This document shows positions 10,067 through 20,476 of a stretch of 64,000 nucleotides of DNA, in pieces. This DNA is from Roseiarcus sp963751165 (lineage in GTDB: Bacteria > Pseudomonadota > Alphaproteobacteria > Rhizobiales > Beijerinckiaceae). The stretch covers positions 1-64,000 of the forward strand of contig CAVVTP010000030.1 of NCBI GenBank assembly GCA_963751165.1. Reading direction: 5' to 3'. Within the stretch, counting starts at the first letter, position 1. Each line of letters opens with the position of its first letter. The position numbers and the translations under genes were made by a program. The notes under the pieces are model-generated. The model ran no database searches. It saw nothing but the letters and a program-made list of their open reading frames with translations, and had not been told where the DNA came from.

Positions 10067-12028
10067 ATGAGCGAGACCCGGAAACTGGCGGCGATCCTTT
10101 GCTCGGATGTGGTCGGCTATAGCCGGCTCGCCGGCGCGGACGAGGATCGCATCTTGGCGCGGCTACGGGCGCTGCGCAGCGACCTCATCGATCCGACCAT
10201 CGCCGTGCATCACGGGCGCATCGTCAAACGCACCGGCGACGGTTCGATCGTGGAGTTCCGCAGCGTCGTCGATGCCGTACGATGCGCGATCGAAGTGCAA
10301 ACTGCCATGGTCGAGCGCAACGCCGGCGTGCCCGAGGACCGCCGCATCGTGTTCCGGATCGGCATCCATATTGGCGACGTTGTCGAAGAGAGCGACGGGG
10401 ACCTAATGGGTGGCGGCGTCAATATCTCCGCCCGGCTCGAAGCCATGGCCCAGCCGGGCACGATCTGCCTGTCGGAGCAGGCCTATTGGCAAGTCAAGGG
10501 GCGGCTCGATCTCGCCGTGACCGACCTCGGCCCGACGCAACTCAAGAACATCGCCGAGCCCGTCAGGGCGTATACGCTCGAAGTCGGCAAGCCTACAGAA
10601 GCAAAACCCACGCCGGCGGCGATGCCCGCGTCGGAACTGAAGTCCGCGTCGGTGGTCGTGCCACCCGAGCCTAAGAAGCGTTCGGCCCCAGCGCCACTGG
10701 CCTCGGTGATCACGGCCCTGCTTGTCGTGGTCGCCGTCGGCGCGTGGTATTTCCTAGTCGCGGACCGGCCTCCGATCACAGCGACGAAGGCGACCGCGCC
10801 GGCGCGCTCGATCGTCGTGTTGCCCCTGAGCAATCTGTCGGGTGACGCGGGGCAGGACTATTTCGTCGACGCGCTGACCGACGAACTGACGACTGCCATC
10901 TCCCGTCTGCCCAGCGCGTTCGTGATCGCGCGCAACACCGCCTTCACCTTCAAGGGTAAGCCGACCGACGTGAAGGCGATCGGCAAGGACCTCGGCGTGA
11001 AATATGTGCTGGAAGGTTCGGTGCAGCCGACCGCGACCCGCATCCGCGTCAACGCCCAGCTAATCGACGCGGAAAGCGGCGCGCATCTCTGGGCGGAGAG
11101 TTTCGACGAGGATCGCGCCGACCTCCTGCAAATGGAAGACGATATCGTCACGCGGCTCGCGCGCACCCTGGACATGAAGATGACCGACGTCGAGGCGGCT
11201 GAAGCGGGCCGGCTGCGGCCCGGCAATCTCGACGCGCAGGATCTGGCGCTGCAATGTCTTGCTCGCGTCAACGACAATGGCGCAGACGCGCAAGATCCTG
11301 TGAAGCACCCCGAAGTTTATGAATTTTGCGAACGAGCGCTGCAACTCGATCCCGGCAATACCCGTGCCCTCTCTCTTCTCGGATTCCGATTGAAGCGATC
11401 GATCACGCTCGGGGCTGATATGACGGTGGAGGTCAAGCGGCTCGACGAGCTTGTGCGGAAGGCGCTCGAAGTTAATCCGAACGATGGGAACACTCGCAAC
11501 GCCGAAGCGTCACTCGCCTTCATAGAAGGGCGCGATGATGAAGCTATCGTCGAGTTGGAGCGCGCTATCGCGTTCGACCCCAGCAACATTGACGATTACT
11601 CTTTTCTCGGCGACATCTACTTTCTGACGGGGCAGGAAGAGAAGGCCGTCTCCGTTCTCGACAAAGCCTTGCGGCTCAGTCCGCGCGATCCCGGCCTCGC
11701 ACGTTTGCTGCTCTTCAAGGCATTCGCCCTGTTGGTCCTCGGACAGGACGCGGAAGCGTCCGGTCTAATAAATCAGGCCCTCACTCTCTTACCGAACGAT
11801 CGTCAGATCATGCGGGTTCAAGCCGCCACGCTTGCCAATCTCGGGCGTGACGCCGAAGCGCGCGAACTCTACCGACGCTACGCGGCGCTGACCGGCGCGC
11901 AGTTGGCGACCGTCGCTCAATATAGAGCCTATCTCATGACGCTGGCCGGCGCGAATATTCCGATCATGGTCGCCTACCGAGAGCACTTGCTCGCCGGCCT
12001 GCGTAGGGCCGGGATGCCGGAGGAGTAA
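10067..12028 (+). CDS. Class III adenylate/guanylate cyclase with TM segment and TPR repeats
   Basis: 653 residues. The cyclase domain at residues 1-175 has all key residues: CSDVVGYSRLAGAD (metal Asp), RIVKRTGDGSIVEF (Lys and second Asp), GGGVNISARLEA (Asn/Arg). A proline-rich linker is followed by one membrane segment at about 213-233 (ASVITALLVVVAVGAWYFLV). Next comes a TolB-like segment (SIVVLPLSNLSGD, DYFVDALTDELTTAISR), then TPR-like repeats from about residue 410 to the end. The cyclase is thus cytosolic and the rest is probably periplasmic. It makes cAMP or cGMP from ATP or GTP; the signal sensed is unknown. It is a close paralogue of the truncated copy at 5115-5768. Confidence 0.9.
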   Translation: MSETRKLAAILCSDVVGYSRLAGADEDRILARLRALRSDLIDPTIAVHHGRIVKRTGDGSIVEFRSVVDAVRCAIEVQTAMVERNAGVPEDRRIVFRIGIHIGDVVEESDGDLMGGGVNISARLEAMAQPGTICLSEQAYWQVKGRLDLAVTDLGPTQLKNIAEPVRAYTLEVGKPTEAKPTPAAMPASELKSASVVVPPEPKKRSAPAPLASVITALLVVVAVGAWYFLVADRPPITATKATAPARSIVVLPLSNLSGDAGQDYFVDALTDELTTAISRLPSAFVIARNTAFTFKGKPTDVKAIGKDLGVKYVLEGSVQPTATRIRVNAQLIDAESGAHLWAESFDEDRADLLQMEDDIVTRLARTLDMKMTDVEAAEAGRLRPGNLDAQDLALQCLARVNDNGADAQDPVKHPEVYEFCERALQLDPGNTRALSLLGFRLKRSITLGADMTVEVKRLDELVRKALEVNPNDGNTRNAEASLAFIEGRDDEAIVELERAIAFDPSNIDDYSFLGDIYFLTGQEEKAVSVLDKALRLSPRDPGLARLLLFKAFALLVLGQDAEASGLINQALTLLPNDRQIMRVQAATLANLGRDAEARELYRRYAALTGAQLATVAQYRAYLMTLAGANIPIMVAYREHLLAGLRRAGMPEE

Positions 12029-12099
12029 ATTTGAGGCTCTCGCGAAGCCACCGATGACGATCGCCGGCGTCGGGACTCGCAACCGGCGAACGGTGGCTA

Positions 12100-12190
12100 T
12101 CCGCCACTTGAGGCGTCCAAGGCCGCGGTTGGCGACGCCCGCAATACGTCGACTTCGGCCGTCCGCCCTCCGCGAATAGGAGCCGAGCGA
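12100..12190. repeat. Dispersed degenerate intergenic repeat
   Basis: Shares GAGGCGTCCAAGG and CCGCAATACGTCGA with the stretch at 19524-19590; a weaker copy lies near 9777-9850. All copies are intergenic. No inverted ends or coding potential seen. Confidence 0.4.
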
Positions 12191-12273
12191 ACTGTTTCGA
12201 GTTGCGATCGGTGCAGCATCCGCCCGGCTGCCTGTGCTAGCGTTCATTCTTGCGGCTGTTCGGGAGCGAAGCC

Positions 12274-13143
12274 ATGGAACTGGTGCCTTTACGACCGGGG
12301 TTCGCCGCAGAATTGCGTGGCGTCGATCTGATCGACGTCGTGAGCAGCGATGCCGCCTATCTTGCGGTGCGCGAAGCTCTCGAGGAGCACTCCGTTGTCC
12401 TCTTTCGCAATCAGGATGTGAGCGACGACGTGCAAGTCGCCTTTTCGCGCGCCTTCGGGCCGCTTGAGCGCACCAAGGTCGGCTTGCTCGCCGCCGGAAC
12501 GTTGTACGTCCGCGTCACTAATGTGGCGGCTGACGGCGCTCTGTTCTCGGCAACCCATCGCCAGGCGCTAGTCAACCGGGCGAACCAGCTCTGGCATACC
12601 GATAGCTCGTTCAAGGCTACGCCGGCGCTCGCGTCCGTGCTCACTGCGCGAATTATTTCGGAAGACGGCGGCGAGACGGAGTTTGCCTCGACGCGGCTCG
12701 CCTGGGACCGGTTGCCCGATTCCCGGAAAGAGGAACTGCGTGATCTGGTCGCCGTGCACAGTTACGCCAATTCCCGAGATCAGATCGACCCCGCGCTGAT
12801 GACGCCGGAAGAGCGCGCCGCGCTGCCGCCGGTGCGCTGGCGGCTGGTCTGGCGTAACCCCGCGAATGGCCGCGACGCGCTCCACATCGCGTCTCATGCT
12901 GGCGCGATCGAGGGCATGGACTACGGTGAGGGTCGGACGCTCCTGGCGCGGTTGATCGATGAAGCCGGACGCGAGCCTTGCACCTACATCCATCGCTGGC
13001 GAACCGGCGACGTCGTTCTGTGGGATAACCGCGCCACGATGCATCGCGGGCATCCATGGCCGGAGACCCAGGCGCGGCTGATGGTTCGCACCACTATTTC
13101 CGCGCGCGACGTGGACGGACTTGATCAGGTCCGACCGAACTGA
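12274..13143 (+). CDS. TauD/TfdA-family Fe(II)/2-oxoglutarate dioxygenase
   Basis: 290 residues from the ATG preceded by GGAGC. This start gives the family N terminus MELVPLRPGFAAELRGVDL. The iron ligands are visible: WHTDSSF (His, Asp) and the distal His in TMHRGHPW; RLMVRTT supplies the 2-oxoglutarate-binding arginine. Family members oxidise taurine, 2,4-D or other substrates with 2-oxoglutarate and oxygen in the cytosol. The exact substrate cannot be read from sequence. It converges on an operon containing cysteine synthase-like and decarboxylase genes, which makes a sulfonate substrate worth considering but does not prove it. Confidence 0.85.
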   Translation: MELVPLRPGFAAELRGVDLIDVVSSDAAYLAVREALEEHSVVLFRNQDVSDDVQVAFSRAFGPLERTKVGLLAAGTLYVRVTNVAADGALFSATHRQALVNRANQLWHTDSSFKATPALASVLTARIISEDGGETEFASTRLAWDRLPDSRKEELRDLVAVHSYANSRDQIDPALMTPEERAALPPVRWRLVWRNPANGRDALHIASHAGAIEGMDYGEGRTLLARLIDEAGREPCTYIHRWRTGDVVLWDNRATMHRGHPWPETQARLMVRTTISARDVDGLDQVRPN

Positions 13144-13350
13144 CCATTTGGGTGTCCGTCTTGTCGCGAACCGACGTGGTCGTTCGTTGGCCGGTTCCCC
13201 AACTGCTTGGGGCCGGTGCGATCTGTTATGTCCCGCTTCGCGCAAATAGCGGGCGCTGCCGGACGGATTGGCAAACGCGACAAATGAGGTCCTTTGCTAC
13301 CGGTCCCGCTTGCTCCGGTACGGCAGGAGGGCGCCAGGAGCGGGAGTTCG

Positions 13351-16300
13351 TCAGGACGGGGCGTTCCGGTCGCCCTCCAGCGCCGAGAGGAGCGCCGACG
13401 CTTCTTTGAATTCCTCTCCGTCGCGGGCTCGCCGACGGCCGCAAGCACCTGCGCGAGAAGGTCGTGCGCTCCAAGCGCGTCCCCCGCCTTCGCGATATGC
13501 TGGGCCAGATCCCGGCTCGCTCGCAGCAAATAGAGGCCGGCGCCCTGGCGGCGGGCGACAGCGACCGCCTCCGTGAAGGCTCGGCAAGCCTGATCCGCTC
13601 GGCCGCGATGCGCGTCGATTCGGCCCTCGAGTCTCAGGAGTTCCGCCATCGCGTAAAGCTCCCCCCGCCGTTCGGCCTGCTTCCCGTTTGTTTGAGAGCG
13701 CTTTTTCGGCGACCTCGACATCGCCGATGGCGAGCGCCGCCTCGGCAAGCAGGGACGACCACGTCGGAACGTGCAGCGCAGCGCCTGTCCGTCCCCAGTT
13801 GCGAATCCCAATCTCGGTCTCGGCAAGTCCTTCCCGGCTCCCATCGAGATGTGCGCGGGCGGCGCCCCGCAAGACTTGATGCGCCGCGGACCAGAAGACA
13901 AAGCCGTGCTCGGCGCAGAATTCGAGCTGGCGCGACGACAGAGCGGCGCAGGCGGCAAAGTCTCGTCGCATGAGCAGAATGAGGCCGAGGATCGTCGAGG
14001 CGAAAGGGACAATCAGCGGAAAGTTGAGCGCCTCGGCCTGCGCCACCGCCTCTTGCGCCGTCGAAAGTCCGGAATCGAGCAGTCCCTGCAATGCGAGAAC
14101 AAGGCCCTTATATTGGAGCGCTACGACCTGCGGCGCTTCGCCATGCCGCGCGAGGCTCGCGCCCTGCATCTCGCGCGTCCCTTCCGCGAGGCACCGATCG
14201 AAAGCGTGGAGTGCGCCCGCGAAGTCGCCTTTGCTCATCAAGGTCGAGCCGACAGCCCGCAGTGCAAGACTCATTCGCTCAACGCTTCCGTCTAGCTCTC
14301 CGATGGCCATTAGCCGCTCCGCCAGCGTGAGCGCCTGCTCGAGTTCGCCTCGGTCATAAAAGTAGTGCCAAAGCCCGCGCGCGCTCGTGAACACCGCTTC
14401 GCGGTCGCCCAGTCTGTCGGCGAGGGTCTCCGCCTCCTGGTAATTGCGCTCAACCTCGGTCGAAGCATAGCCTCGCGCGGCGAGCAGCGCTGGGCCAATG
14501 GCAAGCCGCAGGGCGAGTTCCCGCTCGTCCCGCGCCGCGCCCGACGGCAGGTCGGGAACGAGGCTAAGCGCATTCCCAAACGAGACCACCGCCTCGGGAT
14601 TGGCGAAGCGGCGCATAGCCTGCGACCCGGCGCGATCCCACCACTCGATCGCGGCGTCGGGCATTCCGGCCTGAGTGAAATGGTGGGCCACAAGGCTCGG
14701 CTCCTCCTCAGCGCGATCGGGAAACCGGTTGGTGCAGACTTTCTGCGATCCGCTGGTGAAGGACCTGCCGACGGCTCTTGAGAAGGCTCTGGTAAGCCGC
14801 GTCCTGGACGAGCGCGTGCTTGAAAACGTAGCTCGCCTCCGGCGGCGCGCCGCGCCCGAAAACGAGCTCGGCCGCCTCCAACTGCCGAAGCGCCTCCGCC
14901 AGGCCCGCCCCCTTGATCGGCGCGACGGATTCCAGCAGCAGGAAGGAGAACTCGCGGCCGATCGCCGCGCCGATTTGCGCGACGTCCTTGACCGGCGCGA
15001 GCCGATCGAGCCGAGCCATCAACGAATCCTCGAGCGTCGAGGGGATCGCGAGCGGCGTCAGCCTCGAAGCGAGGACGTAGGCGCCGCCCTCCTCGCGGAG
15101 GAGGTCGGATTCGAGAACCGTCTTGGTCAATTCCTCGATGAACAGCGGCACTCCGTCCGTCTTGGCGACAATCTGGTCGAGGACTTCAGCGGGGAGCGCC
15201 TTGCCTCCCGCGACGCGGTCGATCAGGGCGACCGCATGTCGCCGCCCAAGGCGACCAAGCGACAGGAGCTCGACATGCGCGCGGCCGGTCCACGGCGGCG
15301 CGAAGTCCGGCCGGAACGACACGACAATCAGCGTGCGCAGCCGCGGCGCGAGTTCGATCAGCCGTGTGAAGACTTCGAGCGACGTCGGGTCGATCCAATG
15401 GGCATCTTCGAGGATCGCCAGTACCGGCGCCTCGCGCGCAAGGCCCTCGTAGAGCCCGATGAGCGCGGCGATCGAACGCTCCTTCTGCTCGGGAGGCGCC
15501 ATGTCGAGCGGCGGATAACGGCCCTCGAACGGGACCGAGCAAAGCGAGGCGATGAGCGGCGCGACCTCCTTCGGGCTGAGACCCGAGCGGGCGACCATGG
15601 CTTCGATGCAGTCCAGCCGCGCCTCCGGCGACGGAGCGCTCGCAAGCCCGGCGGCGCGTCGGATCTGAGCCACGATCGGGTAGAAGGCGTCGTTGACGTG
15701 GTGCGGCGAGCATTGGTAGCGGACCGGGATATGCCGCTCTTCGCCGACGCGCTCGCGCAGGACGGCGAGAATGCGCGACTTCCCGATCCCCGCTTCGCCG
15801 GAGAGCAACGCGACCTTGCCCTCGCCGGCGCTGGCGTCGCGCCAGCGCTCGACGAGCAGCGCGACTTCGGGCTCGCGGCCGACGAATGGCGTCATACGAT
15901 GCGCGCGTGCGGCCTCGAACCGGCTCACGTCTTCCTTCTCGCACAGGACGGCAAAAACCCGCGTCGGGGTCGGAGAAGCCTTTGAGCTCCTGCTCGCCCA
16001 GGTCTTTCAGCTCGAAAGCGCCGCCGAGCAGGCGACGTGTCGAATTGGCGATCAGCACCCCGCCCGGCTCTGCGAGCGCCTGCAGCCGCGCGGCGAGATT
16101 GGGCGTTTCTCCAACCACCGCCTGCTCCTGGGCCGATCCCTGACCGATGAGGTCTCCGACCACGACCCGCCCGGTCGCGACGCCGATCCGCACCGCGAGC
16201 GGCTCGTCGGCGCGGGTCTCGAGCCGCGGCGCGAGCGCAGCGATTTCGAGCCCTGCCCGCACCGCCCGTTCGGCGTCGTCTTCGTGCGCGCGTGGAAAGC

Positions 16301-16773
16301 CGAAATAGGCGAGAATGCCGTCGCCCATGAACTTTGCGACAAGGCCGTCGTAACGCGCCACGACCTCCGAGCAGGCGTCCTGGTAGACACGAATGATCTC
16401 GCCGCATGTCCTCGGGATCGAGCCGCGCCGAAAGCGCGGTCGAGCCGGCGAGATCGCAGAACATGACGGTGAGCTGGCGGCGCTCGGCAGCGGCCGGAGC
16501 GCGCTCCGGCGACGCCTTGGGCTCGGAGGCGGGACCCGCGACAGCGGCGGCGTCAGCCGAGGCGCCGGCAAGCTCTGCGATCGCGTTCATGAGCCGGCGG
16601 CGATGGCCGATCGCAGCGACTCCCATTTCGCGCAGGTCGTCAGCGGTCAGGGTCGGCAGAACGGCGCCGTCGATGGCGTTCTCACGAAACGCGGCCTCGT
16701 ATTGCTCAAGGCCGAGGGCGCTGAGCCACACGCCGACGTCGAACGCGGCGCCTGGACTTGGGCCGGCGGTCAT
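13351..16773 (-). pseudogene. SAM-domain cyclase/AAA ATPase/TPR signalling protein, frame-disrupted
   Basis: Joined frames give about 1,140 residues. Order: SAM domain (VGVWLSALGLEQYEAAF); class III cyclase with FCDLAGSTALSARLD, VAKFMGDGILAYFG and VGETPNLAARLQA; AAA/NB-ARC-like ATPase with Walker A SGEAGIGKSRI and Walker B LAILEDAHWIDPTS; C-terminal TPR-like helices. The start ATG at 16773 overlaps the stop of the upstream decarboxylase (ATGA). Frames break near 16395, 15925, 14700, 13690 and 13435, but no in-frame stop codon is seen and all key residues are intact, so sequencing indels are as likely as decay. The protein at 44704-48000 is an intact relative. Confidence 0.75.
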
Positions 16774-18264
16774 GAGGGAGGCGGCGCCCCAGCGATCGAC
16801 CGGCCGAGGCGGACCGTCTCGCGCACCAGGACGTCGAGGTCCTCGGCGCGCGTGCGGTGATTGTTGATCGCCGCCCGCAGACAATACTCGCCATGCACCG
16901 TCGTGTCCGACACGCAGGCGATCCCTTCCTCCTGGAGTTGAAGCATGATCTCGGTGTTGAACGCCTTGAGCGCCGCGGCGTCGGCGCCGTCGAGCCTGTG
17001 GCGGAAGCAGACGATGTTGATGTTGGTCGGCGCAACGAGTTCGAGTTCGGGCTGGGCCTCGATCATTGCGCTCAAGCGATGGGCATGGGCGATGTCCTGA
17101 TCGATCAGCCGTCCGAACTTCTCGACGCCGTGCTCCTTCAGCGCCATCCAGATCTTAAGCGCGCGAAAGCCGCGGCTTGTCTGAAGCCCATAGTCGTGCA
17201 GCCATTCGCCCGAGGCGAGCCCGCGCGGCGACGACTCGAGATATTCCGGGTGGACGGCGAACGTGTTTCGGTGCGCCGCCGCGTCCTTGACCAAGGCGCA
17301 GCCCGCTTCGAACGGCGCGTGCAGCCACTTGTGCGGATCGAGCGCAATCGAATCCGCCTTCTCGAGCCCTTCGACCCGCCAGGCGTTCTTGGGCGCGATG
17401 GCGAGCAGCGCGCCGATGGCGCCGTCGACATGCAGCCAGAGGTCTTCGCGTTTGGCGAGGCGCGGCGAGCGCCTCGAGATCGTCGATTGCGCCGGTGTTG
17501 ACCGTGCCCGCGGTCGCGATCACGCAGGCCGGCTTAAAGCCCTCCGCGCGGTCGGCCGCTATGGCGGCTTCGAGCGCGGCGAGGTCGATCCGAAGCGCCC
17601 GGTCGGTCGCGATGCGACGCAGCGCCCGGTTGCCGAGGCCAAGCGCCTCCATCGCTTTGCGGTGGCAGGAATGGATCTGATCCGATCCATAGAAGGCGAG
17701 CGGCTTTGGAATCGCCGCGACGCCAAGTTCGCGCACGTCGACCCCGGCCTTGACGTTGCGCGCCACAGCCAGCGCAACGATGTTGCCCATCGAGCCGCCG
17801 CTCACGAGCGTGCCGCTGGCGGACTTCGGAAAGCCAACCATCACCTTCAGCCAATCCACGACCTGCCGGTCGAGGAGGGCCGCGGCATGGGCGCCCCCGC
17901 CGAGGTTGGATCCCTGAATCGCGGCGACGAAATCGCCGAGCGCGCCGGTGAAGTTGCTCGCGCCCATGTACCAGGCCCAGAAGCGCGGATGGACGTTGCC
18001 CATCGGGTAGGACATGACGTTGGCGGCGACTTCGCGCCAGACGTCAGAGAGCGGCTCCGGATCGCGGGGGAGCGGCGCTTCGAAAGCCGCAAGGACGTCG
18101 CGGGGCATCTGTCGCCAGACCGGGCGCTCGCGAACGTCGCGCAAATAGCCGACGGAGTTGTCCAGAATCAGGCGCGCGACGGCAAGCGCCTCGTCCCAAT
18201 TCTCAGGATCGAGGCTTTCGGGGCGAGCCTGCGATTCGGCGTGGTCCGATCGAGGGCCGTCATG
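16770..18264 (-). pseudogene. PLP-dependent group II amino-acid decarboxylase, two frame breaks
   Basis: Full-length decarboxylase of the aromatic-amino-acid/glutamate/cysteine-sulfinate type. Landmarks: NVHPRFWAWYMG, SGGSMGNIVALAVAR, DQIHSCHRKAMEALG, CVIATAGTVNTGAIDDL, the PLP lysine in IALDPHKWLHAPFE, and the C-terminal VCFRHRLDGAD and AAINNHRT blocks. The start ATG (18264-18262) overlaps the stop of the cysteine synthase gene. The frame shifts within the first dozen codons (near 18235) and again near 17460. The stop overlaps the next start. If the indels are real the enzyme is lost. Substrate is undetermined. Confidence 0.75.
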
Positions 18265-19348
18265 GCGGCGGGTACTGCGCTGACGGCGTCGACCGTGAAA
18301 GCGCGAGTTCCTCTTGGCTCATCTCAGCATCGATGCCCTCGAAGAGCGGCGTCGTCAGATAGCGCTCGCCGGTGTCGGGCAGCATGCAGAGGATAGCCGA
18401 GCCGTCGGGCGCCGATTCGGCGACCTGTCGGGCGACCCCAAAGGTCGATCCGCCCGACACCCCGGTGAAAATGCCCTCCTTTTGGGCCAGTTCCCTCGCC
18501 CATTTGGTTCCCTCGGCGCCGGAAATCGGACGGACCTCGTCGAAGAGTTTGGCGTCGATCGCTTCCTGCAGCACCAGCGGAATGAAGTCTGGCGTCCAGC
18601 CCTGAATTGGGTGGGATTCCCAGGCGGGGTGGCTCGAGGCGGGCGAGCCGTCCGGATTCCTCGCCTGCGGGCGTCCGTCGGACACGAGGCTTGCGTTCGT
18701 CGGCTCGCTGAGCACGATCCGCACGTTCGGCCGCTCGCGACGCAGAACCCGACCGACGCCGACGACCGTGCCTCCGGTACCGTAGCCGGTCACGAACACA
18801 TCGAGGCGCTTGCCGGCGAAATCGCCGATAATCTCGCGCGCCGTCGTCGCCTCGTGAATGTCTGCGTTCGCCTTTGTTTCGAACTGATGGGCTAGGAACC
18901 AGCCGTTCGCCTCGGCGAGCTCGACGGCCTTTTGATACATCCCGACGCCTTTGAACGCGCGCGGCGTGAGCACGACCTTGGCGCCAAGCATGCGCATGAG
19001 CTTGCGCCGCTCGACGGAGAAGCTGTCGGCCATCGTCACCACGAGCGGATAGCCTTTTTGCGCGCAGACCATGGCGAGGCCGATGCCCGTATTCCCGCTG
19101 GTCGCCTCGACAACGGTCTGGCCGGGCTTAAGTGCGCCGCTGCGCTCGCCTTCCTCAATGATATTGAGCGCAAGTCGGTCCTTGACCGAAGCCGCGGGAT
19201 TGAAGAACTCGGCTTTGGCGTAGATCGTCCGGCCGGAGACGCCGAGATTGTTGATGCGGATGGTCGGCGTATCGCCGACCGTGTCGATAACGCTGTCAAA
19301 CAGCTGGCCACGTCCAGCGGTCGATCGAATTGAGGACCGGATCGGCAT
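18260..19348 (-). CDS. Cysteine synthase-like PLP enzyme (CysK/CBS family)
   Basis: 362 residues from the ATG preceded by GGGAG. It has the beta-family landmarks: PLP lysine in NPAASVKDRLALN, SGNTGIGLAMVCAQKGY, the phosphate loop GTGGTVVGVGR, and GVSGGSTFGVA near the C terminus. Compared with classic CysK there is an extra segment around RPQARNPDGSPASSHPAW, found in a subgroup of proteobacterial homologues. Classic members join O-acetylserine and sulfide to make cysteine in the cytosol; subgroup members may use other donors. First gene of an overlapping operon with a decarboxylase and a cyclase-AAA protein. Confidence 0.85.
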   Translation of the reverse strand: MPIRSSIRSTAGRGQLFDSVIDTVGDTPTIRINNLGVSGRTIYAKAEFFNPAASVKDRLALNIIEEGERSGALKPGQTVVEATSGNTGIGLAMVCAQKGYPLVVTMADSFSVERRKLMRMLGAKVVLTPRAFKGVGMYQKAVELAEANGWFLAHQFETKANADIHEATTAREIIGDFAGKRLDVFVTGYGTGGTVVGVGRVLRRERPNVRIVLSEPTNASLVSDGRPQARNPDGSPASSHPAWESHPIQGWTPDFIPLVLQEAIDAKLFDEVRPISGAEGTKWARELAQKEGIFTGVSGGSTFGVARQVAESAPDGSAILCMLPDTGERYLTTPLFEGIDAEMSQEELALSRSTPSAQYPPP

Positions 19349-19675
19349 TGGCGCCACTCCCGATGTCATTGCCCTCAACCGATCATTGGGAGAATTCCCG
19401 CGCCTGTCAAACGGACGCGAGGATCAGTAATTGCGTTGAAAGGCAACCGACTCTGCAGAAACACAGGACTTTCGCATCGGACGGAGACCGCGCCTTCCCT
19501 GTAGGTCCGCTTCCTCGCCCAGTGGAGGCGTCCAAGGTCGCGATCCGCAACAGCCGCAATACGTCGATTTGGGACGTTCGTCACCGCGGCGCGTCTTACC
19601 CCGGCCCTTGAACAATCCGGCGAAAGCAAGCTTTCCAGCCGCAAATGCCAAAGACGAAGCACCACCCCAACGCCG
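19349..19675. other. Intergenic region upstream of the cysteine synthase-like operon
   Basis: Contains the GGGAG ribosome site of the operon and a copy of the dispersed repeat at 19524-19590. No gene recognised. The operon promoter should lie here, but no convincing boxes were found. Confidence 0.4.
19524..19590. repeat. Dispersed degenerate intergenic repeat
   Basis: Second copy of the element at 12100-12190, sharing GAGGCGTCCAAGG and CCGCAATACGTCGA in the same order and orientation. Confidence 0.4.
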
Positions 19676-20356
19676 CTATCTCGCGATCATTCTGGCGACG
19701 GCCGCCGCGCCGTAGCGTGTCCCGGCGCTCGTCACATGCCCAGCCGCCTCTAGGTCGGCCGCGATATCGCGCAAAGAGCGCTTGCGCCCATTAACGGGGT
19801 AACGCGCCAGTTTCTTCGCCAGCGCGACCGTTTCGGGCGAACACTCGGCGACGCTCTTCCGCCCGCCGCACTTGCCAGTTTCGGCTTTCTTGCGCTCGCG
19901 GGCCTTCCGCAGCTTCGCGACAAGGGCCTGCTTCTCGAATTGCGCGACGGCGCCGAGGACTTGGCGAATAAGAACGGCTGTTGGAGTCTCGTCGAGGAAG
20001 CTGTCGGGGCTGTCTGCGGCAATCAGCGTCACGTCAGCGTCGCGGAGGTAGCGCCATCCCGTCTCCTGCACGATCAGGTCGCGGGCGAAACGGCTTGCCG
20101 TCTCGACGATGATGGTCCGGACGCCGTTGCCGAGGAGTCGTTGCAACATGGCGGCGAAGCCGGGCCTTTCGTTGATGTCGTCGGCGCCGGATACGGCCGC
20201 GTCGTAAAACTCCTCGACAATCTCATAGCCCGCGCTCCTGGCGAAAGCCCTCACTGCGTCTCGCTGGCGCTTGAGGCTATCCTTGTCCGCCCCGACATTC
20301 GTTGCTGACGAGGTTCGGAAGTAGGCAACAGCCTTATTCAACTCCTTCCGTGACAT
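19676..20356 (-). CDS. Serine recombinase (resolvase/invertase N-terminal domain)
   Basis: 226 residues from MSRKELNKAVAYFRTSS. The catalytic serine lies in YFRTSS, and the arginine-rich active site is in the VETASRFARDLIVQE block. The C-terminal part has KARERKKAETGKCGG followed by an HTH-like tail (RSLRDIAADLEAAGHV). Such enzymes resolve or invert DNA between short sites. The upstream frame stays open far beyond this start, but that part is antisense to the adjacent IS1182 transposase and is not credible coding sequence. No obvious partner site was seen. Confidence 0.8.
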   Translation of the reverse strand: MSRKELNKAVAYFRTSSATNVGADKDSLKRQRDAVRAFARSAGYEIVEEFYDAAVSGADDINERPGFAAMLQRLLGNGVRTIIVETASRFARDLIVQETGWRYLRDADVTLIAADSPDSFLDETPTAVLIRQVLGAVAQFEKQALVAKLRKARERKKAETGKCGGRKSVAECSPETVALAKKLARYPVNGRKRSLRDIAADLEAAGHVTSAGTRYGAAAVARMIAR

Positions 20357-20476
20357 AGCTTTCACGCCCCGGGTCGTTTCGTTTCCTTGAGGCACTGTAA
20401 CAGCTAGCAGGGTGTCGGACTTAGCGCGCTCATCGGATTTGGGTAGAATCGATGCATTGATTCGGCCTTTGCTGAG

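Noticed and set aside
14675..15985. 436-residue plus-strand open frame
   Set aside because: Antisense to the ATPase part of the cyclase-AAA gene; no recognisable motifs.
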